From the NCBI GenBank assembly GCA_030063045.1, contig JAQSEB010000019.1, positions 310,001 to 374,000 of the forward strand: 64,000 nt of DNA. Direction: 5' to 3'. The notes under the pieces are model-generated. The model worked only from the letters and a program-made list of their open reading frames with translations, was not told where the DNA came from and ran no database searches. The stretch comes from Pratylenchus scribneri (taxonomy: Eukaryota > Nematoda > Chromadorea > Rhabditida > Pratylenchidae). Of the stretch, positions 1 to 26,700 are shown piece by piece (positions within the stretch are counted from its first letter, which is position 1; every line of letters begins with the position of its first letter). The translations under genes and the position numbers were made by a program.

Positions 1-12174
<12,174 letters not shown>

Positions 12175-12227
12175 TTTGTCTAATTTTTAATCTCTCCTTT
12201 AATCTAATAAATTGAGTAAATTTTTAT

Positions 12228-15200
12228 TCATTTCTTAATTAAATTCAAAACATGATAATGAACACAAAGGAATGGAATGGCTTGCGCTTTGCAGCAATAA
12301 AGCGCGTGAAAGCCTTGGCAAAAAATGTTCTCGAAAAAATCGATTTGGCGAAAAATGACAAAATATCTTAATGAAAATACATAATGCCAAAAAGTTAATT
12401 TTCCCGTGTCCGTCGTCCGTCCCCAGCTCCCCACTCCCCAATGAAGAGTGAAGGAAGGGGAAAAAAATCTGACTGAATTCTGAATCTGCTGCAATGTGCA
12501 ATCAGAATCCGGATTCCGCATATCATAATCCAAATATTTCATGATACCTCCCTTCAGCAGATGGTTTAAGAAAGTGGAAAACAAAATCCTCCGGCACAAA
12601 ATAAAAATTTTCGTTTTGTTCTCAAAAAATAAAAAAATTAATATTTACACCGCACTTTTTTCTCCTTTTCCGATAACTCGTTCAAAATGCTTGGGGGTAA
12701 TTTAAATTGGCTATCATAATTGAAATGAAACTGCATTGCAGGATGAAATGGAAGACATAAGTGTTCGAATAGATTCGAATCTTCCAGAATTCCGAATCCC
12801 CAACGCGCTGGTGTCTACAAAGATGAAACGTTACCAAGAATAGAATCATCTAGACCCAATAATATTGTATAAAAGTTTAGCAATTGAATGGTGGAATGAA
12901 ATTACAAATTAGCCTGCCCAATTAATGAATATTATTTTTAATATTAGCAGTTTAGCAGTATTGGTATCTTGGCTGATAAGTGATAATAAAGAACAAAATA
13001 GGCTAAAATCCAACAATTTTTCGGCAATAACATTCTGGCCAATTTATATGTTTGTGATTAATTACCATAATTCTCTCTAGGAAATAGGAAAACGAATAAT
13101 ATATCTTATGAATAATAACTTTGAAAGATTGCTGAAATATTGGTCAATGTCAAAATTTTTTATTTATTTCATTAAATTGTTATCAAAAAGAATAAGCTCA
13201 TTATTATTTTAATAAAAATATTGGTATCATCAAATCAAAAGCTCATTCCCATCATTAGACCACCATCAAGCATTCTTGGCTGCTATTGACCATAATTCCG
13301 CTTTCAATCTCATCATCGATGAATGGCCACGAATCAGAATCCTCAAAAAATTGTTTTTAAAAATAATTTTTTTGTAAATGTTTACTTCGAAGCAAACACT
13401 GCGGGAAGAGTCCGGAGTGCGTGGCGACGAATCCAAGGAATTGTTCTTGCTTCCGCCTTTTTTCTTTTCAGTCCTTAAATTATTTTTAATGAAAATATCC
13501 AAAAATTAATTCCAACCCCAAGCTAAGAGTCCAGAAAAAGAATCGTGGTGGTCGACGTTTTGTTTGTTCGGCTGTTGCTGTTGGACGAATAGATTTGGTT
13601 GTGGTCGTTTTGGTGGCAGCGGTTCCCTCCATTCCCAAAATTATTTCACCTTTCAAATAATTAATTTTAATTAAGAAGCGGTTTTTAGGTCGTAAAAACA
13701 GCACAAAATTCGTGCCCATTTAGTTCTTATTTTGTTGAAATTTACTAAAATATTTTCAGGGACCTCAAAATAGTGGTTTTTTACTGCATTTTTAATGAAA
13801 TTTTCCTTGAAACACCAAAATTACTTAGAAACATTAAATAAATGCTCAAAAATATTTATTTTTCTCATCGAATCTGATAAATACAATACAAAACAATAGG
13901 TCAAAATCTAAAAATTTACTCTCTTATAATAATAACAATAATAATAATAATAATATTTACCATTTTGTGGTTTTGGTTGACTTCCAGCAGTGGAATTTGA
14001 TGAGAATGAGGTGGACGAAAGCATCGATGTGCCCATTTCCTTTCCCGATGGTGAATGAACAAAGTTTCGAACACGGGAACCAAAGTTTCTTAATAAATTT
14101 GAAAAGAAAATTATTATATAAAATTCATTTTTAAATTGCCTTTAAGTACAAATTCCAGACAAATTTAGTTTATATTTTATTTGTACTTAATTTGGAAATA
14201 AAATAGGTAAATGTTTCCGGGAATGACTAAAAATGATGAATAGTAAATTTGGTTGGAGCCACTGAATGAGCTGCCCTGAGGCCCAAAATGTGACTGACAT
14301 CGCCCGAATAGAGTCCCATGGCAACCTGGTGCCGGTCAAATGGACGGTGAATATTTTTGGTGCATTGAATATGGAATTTGGAATTAAGTTTGAAGGGAAC
14401 TCAAGGGGAAAAATGTACACTTTTTGGGAACGAATGAGGACGAAGTGCTTTTTTAATGGCCAAGTTAAAATTAATGGATTTTTGAAATGGAATTTTTTGC
14501 TCAAAATATTCCATTATTTTTAGTTTTCAAGATTAAAATAAATTCTTCGGATTAAACAATTTGACTGTGGATAGTAAGTAAAATTACTGTAATTTTAATG
14601 CAAATATTTATTTCGAAACCTTTTTGGGTATATTTGAAAATATTATCCCTCGATGGATTATTCTAAAATGCCAATTTGTCCCTCCCCAAATTCGTCCATA
14701 TTTAGAATGCATGCAATTTTTGCCCAAAAGGGTTGGGCCACGATGTTTTGGCCATATTTTGGGCCATTCCTCCTCCCAAATATAGGCCGCCCTCTTTTGA
14801 ATATTTTAATTTCGACAATGCCCCAACTATGGCCTTTCCCTTCAATTCCCTAAAATTCTAAATCCATCCAAAACCCCGGCGGGTCCATTTCCTTCACAAT
14901 ACTCTCTGTTGCCTTGCCATCTCAATTTTCTCCTTATTTGGAATTTTGATTGATGTGCCCCCAGGATTTTGGTGGAATGGAAAAAAATGGACAAATTTGG
15001 AAAATAAGTATTGGTAAAAAATGAATGGATGGATATTTTCATTTTCAATGATGGAAAAAAATTCATTTTTAAAATGAAAATTTAAAAAAAAAATTTAAAA
15101 CAATGGAATGACCAAAAATATTTTTTGAGTTTTCCAGTTCTTTTTTTTGTGACTATTTTCAGTAAAAATCCAAAATGAAAGTTCATTCGTAGTCACGCAA

Positions 15201-15470
15201 AGTGGGAAAGGGCTAGGGGGAGGAAATTTGTGGACCAAAATTAAAGGGAACATTTACGCAAATTAAGCATGCCTTAAAAAAGATATTCATTCGAGTGGAA
15301 TGGAGGAAATTTATCATATCCATAATGCCCATTTATATTGCAAATTATTGGGTGTTAAAATATGAAAAGAAGGAAATGATATTTAAATGTCAAATAATTT
15401 TATTGACGTAAAAGAAGGAGGAATAAATGATATATTTTAATAATTATTAATTTTACCTTAATACGGCCAT
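12228..15470 (-). CDS. Unidentified Ser/Thr-rich protein directly upstream of the SWI/SNF ATPase gene
   Basis: Frame-consistent exons: 15457-15470 (start ATG GCC GTA), 13961-14088, 13517-13649, 13386-13473, about 13261-13341, 12651-12814, 12228-12588; about 322 residues. The N-terminal half is low-complexity (SSTSFSSNSTAG, TKTTTTKS). A basic patch (TKRRPPRFFF) and an acidic SWPFIDDEIESG follow, and then a more globular part (ARWGFGILEDSNLFEHLCLP, KGGIMKYLDYDMRNPDSDC). I do not recognise the family. The acidic exon can also run to its own stop at 13255, giving a shorter isoform. The last 75 residues after QQIQ look like untranslated sequence that happens to be open, so the true C-terminus is uncertain. 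The stop lies 54 bases before the ATPase start on the same strand, which would fit an operon. The intron between the first two exons is about 1.4 kb. Confidence 0.6.
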
Positions 15471-18249
15471 ATTCCCTCTTTGAATTGCCTGCTGCTGTAA
15501 TGAAGTCAGAAAATGAGGCAAATTAGACCAAATTAATGAGGAAAATTATTCACTGCTACGAAATGTGAATTAATAAAATGAAAATAAAAAAATATAAAAA
15601 TATTTTGGAAAAGGAAATATTTTCTAATTTTTTACTCCAAAATAAATTCCCAATTAAGGATTGACTTTAGTTGGAGTGGAGGATTTGGATGTGGCCAAAG
15701 GGAATGTGGTTAATTGCAATTGAAGGAAGGGAAAGGCCACAGCTCAATTTAAGTGTTCAATTCGATGCCGCCGCCCACATTTCTGGGCAAGCCAAATCCA
15801 ATTAGTGGCCAAAAATAATATAAATAAAACATTTATAAATATATTGAAATAAATTCTTTTTTTTAATAAAATATTATATTTGGATGGAATGGAATGGAAT
15901 CTGGCATAAAAGATTTTTCTGTGGACAATTTTTTTTGAATAATGACAAAAATGTAGCGAAAAGAATAAAAATTATTACTTCCTTCTTATTCTCTTAACCA
16001 CTGACTGAAAAGTGAAAATGCCAAATATTTAATGGATGAATGAAAGGGAAAAAGGGAGAAAAAATGGGCAAAAATCTAAATTTGCCGCCCACTTTCTCCT
16101 AGTAAGGAGTAAGGACCAAAAATTTTTGCCGGTTAATTCCAGAATTCGCGTTCCCCTCCACTTCATTCTATTATTATTATATACTTCATTTCCTTCCGTT
16201 ATTTACGCTTGATCGACATTTTGATGGATTTTGGGGTGGATGAATGGATGAGATATTTGAAATTTTGACAAGAATTATAATAGGCATGAATATGGAATGG
16301 ATGTGGGGCTATTTTATGGACAAAATATAGATTGGGCCAAAAAGTAGGAAAATATTTGTTGATATCATAATATTTAATAAAATACTTTCCATCTGTTTTG
16401 CACTATTTAATTCCGCCCATTTGCCCCAATTTAATTCTGCCTATTTGCCCCAATTTAATTCTGCCTATTTGCCCCAATTTAATTCCGCCTATTTGCCCCA
16501 ATTTAATTCCGCCTATTTGCCCCAATTTAATTCTGCCTGTTAGCCCCAATTTAATTCCGCCTATTTGCCCCAATTTAATTCCGCCTATTTGCCCCAATTT
16601 AATTCTGCCTGTTAGCCCCAATTTAATTCCGCCTATTTGCCCCAATTTAATTCCGCCTATTTGCCCCAATTTAATTCTGCCTGTTTGCCCCAATTTAATT
16701 CCGCCTATTTGCCCCAAATTAATTCCGCCTATTTGCCCCAATTTAATTCCGCCTATTTGCCCCAATTTAATCCCGCCTATTTGCCCCAATTTAATTCCGC
16801 CTGTTTGCCCCAATTTAATTCCGCCTATTTGCCCCAATTTAATTCCGCCTATTTGCCCCAATTTAATTCCGCCTATTTTCCCCATGCCCCAATTTAATTC
16901 CGCCTGTTTGCCCCAATTTAATTCCGCCTATTTTCCCCATGCCCCAATTTAATTCCGCCTGTTTTGGAAAATTATTTCATAAGCATAAGGGAGAATTGTC
17001 CAAAAAGCAAGTGATTTTTATTTGTTTATATCATATTATTTTTCAACAAAGGATTCCATTGTGAAACGTGACAAAGGTCAAAAAAAGATTGATGGATTAA
17101 AAAATGTGCCTTGGGCCCATTCACTTTGTTCCCATTTTTTGCTATTCAAAAAACTCCAGTGGCTTATTCATCCATTCCTCCTCCTCATATAAGTCCATTT
17201 TATGGCCTAGTGGTCACAAGAAAAGTGCGGAATAGAGGGCGGTAAAGAGGGACGGGGGAAAATTGGACCTGGCCTGGAGAAGGAATAATCGGCGGAAAAA
17301 GTTTAAAATGATGTGAAAGGAAGGGCAAAAGGATTATTATTGAATGCGAAAGGAGGGCAATGGGAGTTTATTTTTCCGGCCTTCGTCCCGCTGAAGAAAG
17401 TTGGCAAATGCAAGAATGAGGAGATTTGGGGGTGGGGGGCGTGACTGGTGATGGCCAAGTGTGAGAAGGGAGATTAAATCGACGATAAAATGAAGGCAAG
17501 ATTTCTGGCAAAAACAATGGATTGGAGGGACAATTGTTGGAATAATGGACTTTTTATTTAAATTGTTAAATTTCTAACATTTTCTGAAGACAATGAAAAT
17601 TGACTTTTCTAGACTTGCTTAAAAATCCTTTTTAAATGGCTTTATAAAACAAATAGACTTTCTGGGTGGATGGACGATTTTGACTCAATGGAATTCGAAT
17701 TCAGACAATTGGCCACAAAGCGGACAATTAGCAATGGATAATTAATTGATTACCACAATTAAAATTCAATTATTCTTTTTAAGCTATTACTTAGGTTTAG
17801 GGTACGGTTTAGATTTAAATAAGGACTCTCAGAGCCAAATGGGGGAAGTCAAACAGCATCTATTCGATACCCAATAGCATAATTAATTTTTATTGTGATG
17901 CACAATTGTCCGTTTTGCCTAATTGTCCAACTTCCGTTGATGCACAATTATCCGGTTCCCACTGGTCTAGTAATCCTTGTGCTTAAAAATGCTTAGAAAA
18001 TGGTTTTTAGAAAGTAAAAATAAACAAATATTTATGTGGACAATTCGTTTAAAAAATCCGTTTTTTATCTAAACTAAAAAAAGAGAAAATATAGATATGA
18101 GGTTAAATAATGTGAATATATAGGAAAAATTGATAAAAATTTTAATAGAATTTTTTAAAAACATTTAATCAAGAAATGCACATTCTTCTTCTTTCCATTT
18201 CCATCACATCAAAAAATGCCAAAAATCCACAAAAATATCCAAAAAAAAT
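15471..18249. other. Intergenic stretch, no supported gene apart from a satellite
   Basis: AT-rich DNA with no exon-like reading frame on either strand. It contains the 24-bp satellite described separately, simple TGGAATGGAATGG runs near 15880, and short G-rich tracts near 17230-17460. A start further upstream for the adjacent minus-strand gene cannot be excluded, because its first coding exon is only 14 bases. Confidence 0.6.
16404..16965. repeat. 24-bp satellite, locus 1 (about 23 copies)
   Basis: Tandem copies of a 24-base unit, TTTGCCCCAATTTAATTCCG plus CCTA, with CT or TG variants. Because 24 is a multiple of three, several frames stay open and would read as an eight-residue repeat (ICPNLIPP). 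This does not look like a gene: no spliced context, no plausible start, and the same unit forms a second array at about 32960-33473. A few units near the 3' end carry an 8-base insertion (TTCCCCATG). Confidence 0.95.
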
Positions 18250-18703
18250 TTACTTGGCTCGAACAGGTGAAGGAGGGGGAGTTGTTGTTGTTGCCTAAAA
18301 ATAATTTTATTAAAATTTAATAAATTTGTCCACCAAAAAATCAGCAATAAGAGCCTCGCATTGCGGCGAGAGTGGCTCCGGTGGTGCCGGTTCCTGGCCA
18401 TCTGCTGGCGGATGAGGGAATTCCTAAAAGAAAATTGGCCAAAATAATTTAGGAAAAAGGAAAAGGGATGACCAGAATGGCCTTGCAACATTTCTTCACG
18501 ACCGGATCCGTTTCGGCATCGTCCTTCGCGCAGAATGGCGGCACTTCCTCAGGCCCATTTGGCATTTGGTATCCTTCGGGAATTTTAAGAGGCGGCGGCG
18601 GTGGAATGTAAGATTGTGGTTCAGGTTGGGCCTCAACTTCATCATCGTCCAGCTCAAATGCGACCAAAATGATTAGGACAAATACGGTGGTTTTGGTAAA
18701 CAT
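18250..18703 (-). CDS. Small secreted proline-rich protein, nematode type
   Basis: Three exons (18473-18703, 18334-18423, 18250-18294) give 121 residues. It starts with MFTKTTVFVLIILVAF, a hydrophobic signal peptide. The mature part is short: proline-rich (YIPPPPPLKIPEG), then a segment with cysteines at PPFCAKDD and KKCCKA, a second one at SPQCEAL, and a Thr/Pro tail (TTTTPPPSPV). All joins are phase 0 with GT-AG introns of 49 and 39 bases. I recognise no family. A secreted peptide, cuticle or body-fluid protein is possible. The second exon is also open to a stop inside the last intron, so a shorter form could exist. Confidence 0.7.
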
Positions 18704-19895
18704 AATGGCGGATTTTTGGCGAGGATTCGGGCAGAGTATTGTTTGGATATTTTTAGGGGAAAGTGTCGTGAAAGTGCCGTTTTCCTTGACGTTTTATGCT
18801 CGCAATAGCGCCGTTCCCAATGGCAGCTAAAATCGATATGGCCTCATGATTTTGGGTGGCATTCGCGCGCGGCACATTTTCCCTCACGGCACTTTCTCTG
18901 GCCATTCTCTTTACTTCAAAATGGAGTCCTCCATTTCCAGTCGATCCTCTTGATTGGGCCCAATTCCCCCCAAATTCCAATGCATGGAGTCCCTTCAAAC
19001 AGTACTCAATGGTCCAGCCAAATCGACCCTATGCCAAATGCCCATCGGAAAAATGCTCATGACTTTGGCTTTCGCGGCATTTTCTCGCACATTCTCTCTT
19101 CATTTCATTAAGTTCCTCATTTTTCAATCGATCCTCATGATTTGGCCAAATTCCCCCCCCCCCCCCCCCAATTCCAATGCCTGTTGCCCCAAATATTTGC
19201 CAGCAGTCTATATTGATTAATTCCGCACATTTCCTCTCACCACATCAACCACACTCTCAATATTATCAACTGTCTAATATACCCAAGTAAATGATCGATC
19301 AATGCCACAAACAAATCGGCACCTTTTCATCGATCTCCTATACACATTTTTTCTAATGTTTTGAAATTGGATTTACAAAGAGAAATGGAGGAAATGAACA
19401 ATTATGAAATTGTGATTAATTTATAAATTTCCACGCAACCTTCCATAAGTACATCGATTCAGTTTTTCGAGCACATTCGAATGAGCTATCACTTGACTAG
19501 ATTGAATTCACAGAAATAATTGTTTAAAACATTTCATTTAGATCAAGTTTTGATATTTAAAGGATGTTTAGAAACGAATCATTGATTTTTATTAAAAATT
19601 ACTAAATGTAATTATTATTTCCCAAGGCTATACAGTAAAACAAATTCTTCTAAAACAGAGCGAGAGAGTCTGGTGTCTGGTCTCCAATCTCAAGAAAACA
19701 TAAAATTGATCAGACATTATTCCAAATAAAAAATGGGCATAAATTCGCATCAATTTAATCAGAAAATGGGATTACAAAATTGTGTCCTTAAATTAAATAA
19801 ATTCAATGGAATATTAATTTTATCAATTGATCATTTATTTAGAGTGAATTAAATGAATTTAAATTTATGGTACGAATTAAGAATACGAATGTTTT
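18704..19895. other. Intergenic stretch with a local duplication and poly-C tract
   Basis: No gene seen. Two similar blocks (about 18860-18985 and 19065-19190) share TTTCGCGGCATTTTCTCGCA-like and TCGATCCTC(T/A)TGATT(G)GG(C)C segments, which suggests an old tandem duplication. The second block ends in 17 consecutive C at about 19153-19169. Confidence 0.55.
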
Positions 19896-20720
19896 TCAAT
19901 GCTTCATTGAACGATGTTGTTTCACTAAAAAGTTATAATGCAAAATTTCGGCCAAATGGTTCCAGCCAAGCTTTTTGGCCAATTCCACCATTGCCGTGTT
20001 CAATGAAATTGCAGAATATGGGCCATCATAATTTTCATCTTCTGCCAAAAATTTGATCTGACGCAAAGCAGTGCCATAATAGCCATGGACAACGGCTTGT
20101 TTGGCCAAAATTGGAAGAATCTGTGATAGAAGGAATTTAAAAAAATAATATTCATATGCATCCATCCCCTTTGCCTTAATTTTGCCTGATTGAGACTTCA
20201 ATTTGAAATCAAAATAAAATTATTTTAGAATTGTTTTTTTGGCAAAATTAATAATTTTGTATTTTTTAAATTTTACCTTATGGTCGTTGGCTTTGGTCCA
20301 ATGATTAATAACCAATTCAATGTGCAATTTGTCAATCTCCTCCAGTAATGATGAAATTTTCGCCAAGTCCTAAAAATGAAATTAATTGGGACTATAATTT
20401 TATGAAATTAATTTAAGATACCTTGTACGAATTTTCTAACATCAATTCATACAAAAGCGAATTTGCCACCAGCGATTCAAATGAATCAAAATCGTCAATT
20501 GGGTAGAACTATAAAAAATTATAAATTAAAAATGTTTCTAATTTTAAACAAATATGGATTGATTAACATTACAAATAATTTTTATGATAGTAATTTAATT
20601 TCCCTCATCCTCTCTAATTTATTTTTATTGTTGTATTAGAGAGAGGGATATCATGATCGGGAAATTTGAATATGGAATTTATTTTAAATTCAGAAAGCTT
20701 CTTAATAAGATTTTTCAAAA

Positions 20721-20757
<37 letters not shown>

Positions 20758-23700
20758 TAAAAATTTTCGTTGTCAATGAATTTTAGAAATTACAAAAATA
20801 TTATTATATTATTCATAATATTTTTAATTCTAAACAAAAATATAATTTTAGTCAAAAACAAAATCTCTGAAAATTTGTCTTTTTTATGCAATTTTTTGGT
20901 TAAAAAGGGCATAAACCAAAAATTCTTATTAATACATTCCCCTTTTTACCTCTTCTCCTTTTTCATTCACTTTTTTCTCTTCATTTTGGCTTTCTACGGT
21001 TGCCTCCGATTCATAATGTAGCCCTTGGCGAAATATTTGCGGAATTTCTTTTGAAGTGGAGCGAAGAAATGCATCACATATAGCGTTGGCACGTGGGACC
21101 AATGCCTCGAATCTGTCATCGTCTTTAGCAGAAGAGTTTCTGTGGAATTTTGTAGGGAAATTAAAGAAAGGAAAAAATATTGAAATGCTAAATAAAATGC
21201 TTAAGAACCGAATTTAAGGAAATTACCTTATTAGAAAGAAGTAAAAAAAGGATTCTTTATTGATTTTCGATACAAAAAATAAGAGGAAATTTTAAGCAAT
21301 ATTTTTATCTTCAGCAGAAAAATCTTTTATAAGAACGAATATCATTAACTATTTTAAAAAAAAGAAATTAAAAAATTCTAGTATTTTTAAAGTCTATTCT
21401 ATGCCAACCAAAACTCACTTTAAAATTTTGTCGGTTATTTCTAGAATTTCATCATATTTTTGCTGAGTCAATTTCCGCATTTTGTCCTTGGTCAATCGTT
21501 TCAATTTGGCCAACAACAATGGCAAATGATCATCGGAACATTCAGCTTCCAATTGTTCAAACAATTCGTTGGCGAATTTTTCATCCTCCATTTCACCAAA
21601 TAATTCAATCTTCTCATCACGCATCTTTTCTGAATTAAATAATAATTATTAAATTATACTAAAATTAAATAAAATTGTTTTGCCAGTCACAATTTTTTAT
21701 ACCTTTAAATTCCTTTTCATTCATTGGTTTAGGCGATTTCGTTTCTTGTACCGATTTTTCTTTCGACTTGAGATAATATCGAACTGGATAATGAATTCGT
21801 CCAAACAATTGTACATTTTCTTTCAAATAAAGATCCCCAGACAAAAAATCGCCATCGTTAAAATTAATTTCACTCAGACTGAAATAATGTGAATTAAAAT
21901 GATTTTTTAAAATTTTAATGAATAATAAAAATATTTTTCAAATTTTTTACCTCTCATCGGGAATTGGCAGGAAGTATATTTCACGTTGTTTTCCAGCCTC
22001 CATGGAAAAAGTGCCACCCTCAACGTGATCATTCATTGCTTTTATATCCAAATATGGTTTATGGGTCAAATTTTCAGGCAAATCTTATTTTAGAAATATG
22101 GGCAAAGATTTATAATTTTCGAGGAATACACAGTTGCTATGATTGAGTTGTACACGCAATCGATAGTTTTTTGCCATTTTCTTCAGCTTGATTTCTGGCT
22201 ATAAAAATAAACAGAGTTAAATTTATCCAAAAAACATATTTTAAAAATCAAAATGTTAAGCCTTAAAAAAACAGAAAAAATCAAAAATATAATAAATGAA
22301 AAATGAATTGCTTAATTAAAATAAAAAAATTGCTCAATTTTTTATAATTAGCTAAATATATATTATTTTTATTGGAATTTGAATATCAAAAATTTAATTT
22401 AATTAGGCATTAGGTTGCCTTCGACTTCACCCCAGATCCCACCCCAAACCCACAGTACCAATTTATTTTCCCTCTTCCTTTACCAATTACCATATTGTAT
22501 GAATCCATGGAACCCAAATATTCATCAGTCGGCGTAAACAATTCCAGTTTATATCCATCAAATGGGCATTCAAACATGTCATCCCACAATTGGTCGGCCA
22601 TCGAAATAGAATATTTAGCATCCATTGAAACTTTGAACAAATAGTCAAGCTTCAACGCAAAAATTAGATTGCCACCAGGAAGCTTTTCGCGTTCAGCATT
22701 TATTGACTCAATTTCGAACACTTCACTTGGGCTTAGTAATCGGCATAATTCGGAATAAAAAATTGTAGGTGTCAATTCCTCATTGTGAAGTTCATTCAAA
22801 ATACGCAATGGATTTGTGTGGTCGGGAACCTGTCAGAGAATAATGATAAAATATGCATTTATTTATCAAATATAAAAAATTAAATTTTATTGGTTTACAT
22901 GAAATGAATTAAAAATCTTGAATTACATTCAAATAATATTTAAATATCAACAAATAAATTGAACCAAAACAGATGAAAAATATATGTTCACTTAAAGCTC
23001 ATTTTTGAAATATGTTAATAAGATTTTTAAGCCTTCATTTATTGAAGGAGCAAATATCAGAGTCAAAAAATTTATCAAAAATAATTGTAGCAGAAAAATA
23101 TTCTAAATATGCTTCTTTAAAATGTTCAAAATAAGTCAAAAAAAGTTTTTAATGTTCTTATTTTTTATTAAAAAATTTGGTTCAAAATAAAGTTGATATT
23201 TTTAATTCTTAAAAATTATGTTTGTGAGCATGAGCAATTGCTACAAAATTATTAATTAATGATAATTAAAAAAAAGACTCACTGTGATTTTAGTGTGTTC
23301 CGGTTTTGAACCAAAGAAGGTTAATTCAATTTTGACTTCTGCATCGATTTTGCTCATCCGGTCCTTGGTCAAACATATTTCCATGAATCTGTCTAGCACA
23401 GGGAAATATTCGATAGCCGAGCCATTTGTGTTCTCCATATTCACTTTGGTCAAAATTTGCTTTTGCATTAATTGAAGTTCAAATCGAGAAAATGGCCCAT
23501 TTTTAAATTTGATTTCGCATTTTACATATGAAGCATAAATTTGATCGCGAGCTTAAACTTTAAACTCTATTTTCTATTAAAGCCTAAATCTAATATAATT
23601 GGTTCCATTGTTTCATTTTTGCCAAGTTATATATGGTCTTAAAGATAAATTTTATGATTTTATGTGTAAATATTTTTTATTTAGAGGAGTAATATCAACT

Positions 23701-26700
23701 AATTTTCGAACAATTTTTCAAGCCATTAATTAAAGTTTAATATCTTATGTTATACTCCTTCTGCAGAGTATTTTTATTATTAAATGATTCATCAAAAAGT
23801 TATTAAACATAAATTTATTAGCAAAAATATCTGCCCGATTTTGGCATATTTTGCCGATTTTTTGTTCATAACGCTTTTTAATTTAACGACAAATTCACTA
23901 ATGATTGTTTCTTAATAAATTTGAATCATTGCTATATAATTTATAAATTTGAATGTGTAACACGATTTATTATAAAATTAGAAATTTCCACTTACTTCAA
24001 ACAATTTTCCTCATCATCATCAGCAGCCGTAGGCATTTTTGCTGAATTCTCCAAAGCAAGTCGAATTTTCAGCGGTGTCATCGTCGCCAAAATTTTTTCA
24101 TTGTTTTTCTCGGCACTCAATATGCAGGTCAACACACCAGCAGCTGGAAAATATTTTACAGAATTAATAATTTTTTAAAGCCCAGATAAAAATCAATTAT
24201 TTAAATCAGCCAAAAATATTATCGACAAAATTTTTGATAAATTATAAATTTTGTATTGTAATTTTTGGAGACCAAACATGGAAACATTTTAAAGTCTTAT
24301 TTGAGCTCAACCATTTAATGTGATTTATCTATGGTAAATGTAGAGATTTTATTTATCAAGATTGGTAGAAATTGACTAAATTAATGGCACATTTTATTTC
24401 TAATTATCAGCAGAATGAAATTATAAAACCAAATTTATATTTTATGATAATTTTAAATTCGTTTATTAAAGTTAATAGATTTCCAGAAAAAATTGATTTT
24501 GAGGAAGGAAAAATATTTATCTTTTCGCATTAAAAATTTATTATTACCATTCGGGCTGCTTATCGATGTTCCATCCACCATTTCAGTGGGCTTCAACGAG
24601 AGTGATGGAGCTTCAGTGATTGCTGCCCCAGGCGCTGAAATCGAGATGCCAAGTGCGCCATTTGATGTGGGGCCACGGCTAGACCAAGGATATCTGAATC
24701 AGAAAGTAGTTCAAAATTATTCCATAAAAAATGCAAATTTTAATAATCAATTTAATAGTTTTGTAAACTCTCATTACAAAAAATTCTCAAAAATTGGTTC
24801 TTTCTTATTCTGCGAATCCATCGAATTTACATTAATAAATAACTGAAATTGCTATTAAAATTCATAATAAATTGCTAAATTTATAAAGAATGAATTGATG
24901 TAGTGTAGAAAAAAAGACAAAAAATTCGAATGATTGTAATTAAAGAATTAGTATTTGTCAATTTTTTATTCTATTTAAACATTCGATTTTTCATTCCACA
25001 AATAATTCTTATTTTCATTCAGAAGAAAATTTTTATTTTTTTTTTGCCTACGAAAATCACATTTACATCATTCCAGTTGTCATCGGTTTCGGCACATTTG
25101 GATACATCAATTTGCACATTTCCGGCGTCAAATAGGCACCAACCAGAATACAAATGTTGGCCAATCCGCTCGATTCCGAAACTGTGCTCAAGGCAGGTCC
25201 ATTGTTGCCAGCTGATGTGATGATTGTGATTCTATGTTGCACCATTTTGTCCATGAGTTCAATCAATCGACTAAAACAAGAATCAGGGAATACTAATTTA
25301 AATTGGAAAACTTATTAAAATTGTGCGATTTTAATTGTTAATTTTTTTAAATTAATTTTAAAAATCCTAAATTAACAAATTTTCTAACCTTTATTATTTG
25401 AAAAAATAGAAATAAATTTTAATTTTTTATTTAGGTCGATTTTTTATAAAATATGCTTGTTTTTGAACGTATTATCAATTTCAGCAAAAATTTTAATGAA
25501 CTGCCTAAATGTTTCATCATATTATAGTAATATTAACTGTGAAATTTGCCTCTTAAAATCAGGGCTCCGATCTATGCTTATTTTTAAGAGTTGTCCTTAT
25601 TTTTGAGAGGTTAAACTGTAAAAAATTAGGCCATCTCTTCAAAATTATTAAATTTTTTTAGATATCTGAGTGGCAACTTTTTAAAATTTTCGCTTGAAGA
25701 GTAAAAATCTAAAGCTCAAACAGATATGTATATTAAAAATATGATTTTTAAACAATTTTATACATGAAGAAGCCGATTTTAATTCATTTTACTTTTATAA
25801 ATGTATGAATTTTGTGATAACATTAGCTTAATTTTTAATGTAATTTGTCTGAATTTGAAAAATTTGTTGATCGGAGTCCTTTTTTAAAAAGCGGATTCTT
25901 CGGTCATTAAAATCTCAAAATGGGCCAATTTAATTCTTTCCAAGATTTTAGATTTTTATTTTTAACTTTTTTCATTTTCTTATTAAATTTTCCCCAAAAA
26001 GTCAAAACCTCTTATTTATTAAAGCATATTTTGACTAACCCATTATGGCGAATGAGGCACGGGTCCGTTCCAAGTGAAATATTCACAATATTCACATTCA
26101 TTTCTATACATTTTGTGAACTGTAATGACCAAATTAATAAAATAATGTGTTTAAATGTTATTAATTAAATTTACCGCTCGAATCCATGCTTGTATCTGCT
26201 CCCCGGTTCCCTCTTTAATTCTATAATTTTTGATGCACATTGAAACAATTTGAGCACCAGGGGCCATTCCATTTTCTTTGCCAGATTCCGAAGGGAAATT
26301 GGCAGCCAACACATTCGCCACATGAGAGCCATGATTGCCTTTAAATTGGATTTTAAATAAATATTATTTTCAAATGAATTATTATTTAAATTATAAAATT
26401 TTAATTTTTAAAGAATTTTTACGATAAAAATTACAGATTCAAAATTGAAACCATTCAAAAACTTTAATTCACTCACATACTGGCACACAAATTTCCAACA
26501 TTTTCCCTTCATCGTGAATTGTGACACAATAGTTGAGCACATCTGTTGTAAAAATAAAATAATTGATTTTATGAACATTCCCATAAATTTTGATATTTGT
26601 AAAATTAGAACAGTTCTAAAATATTTATTTTAAAAATTATTTATATATATATATATTCATTTAATAGGCTAATTCTTTCAATTTTTAATTTCCCAAAAAT

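Noticed and set aside
14187..14504. 105-codon minus-strand open frame
   Set aside because: Lies in the long first intron of the 12228-15470 gene, and no donor or acceptor joins it in phase to neighbouring exons.
16398..16952. 184-codon repeat protein (ICPNLIPP)
   Set aside because: Pure tandem satellite present at a second locus, with no start context or flanking exons.
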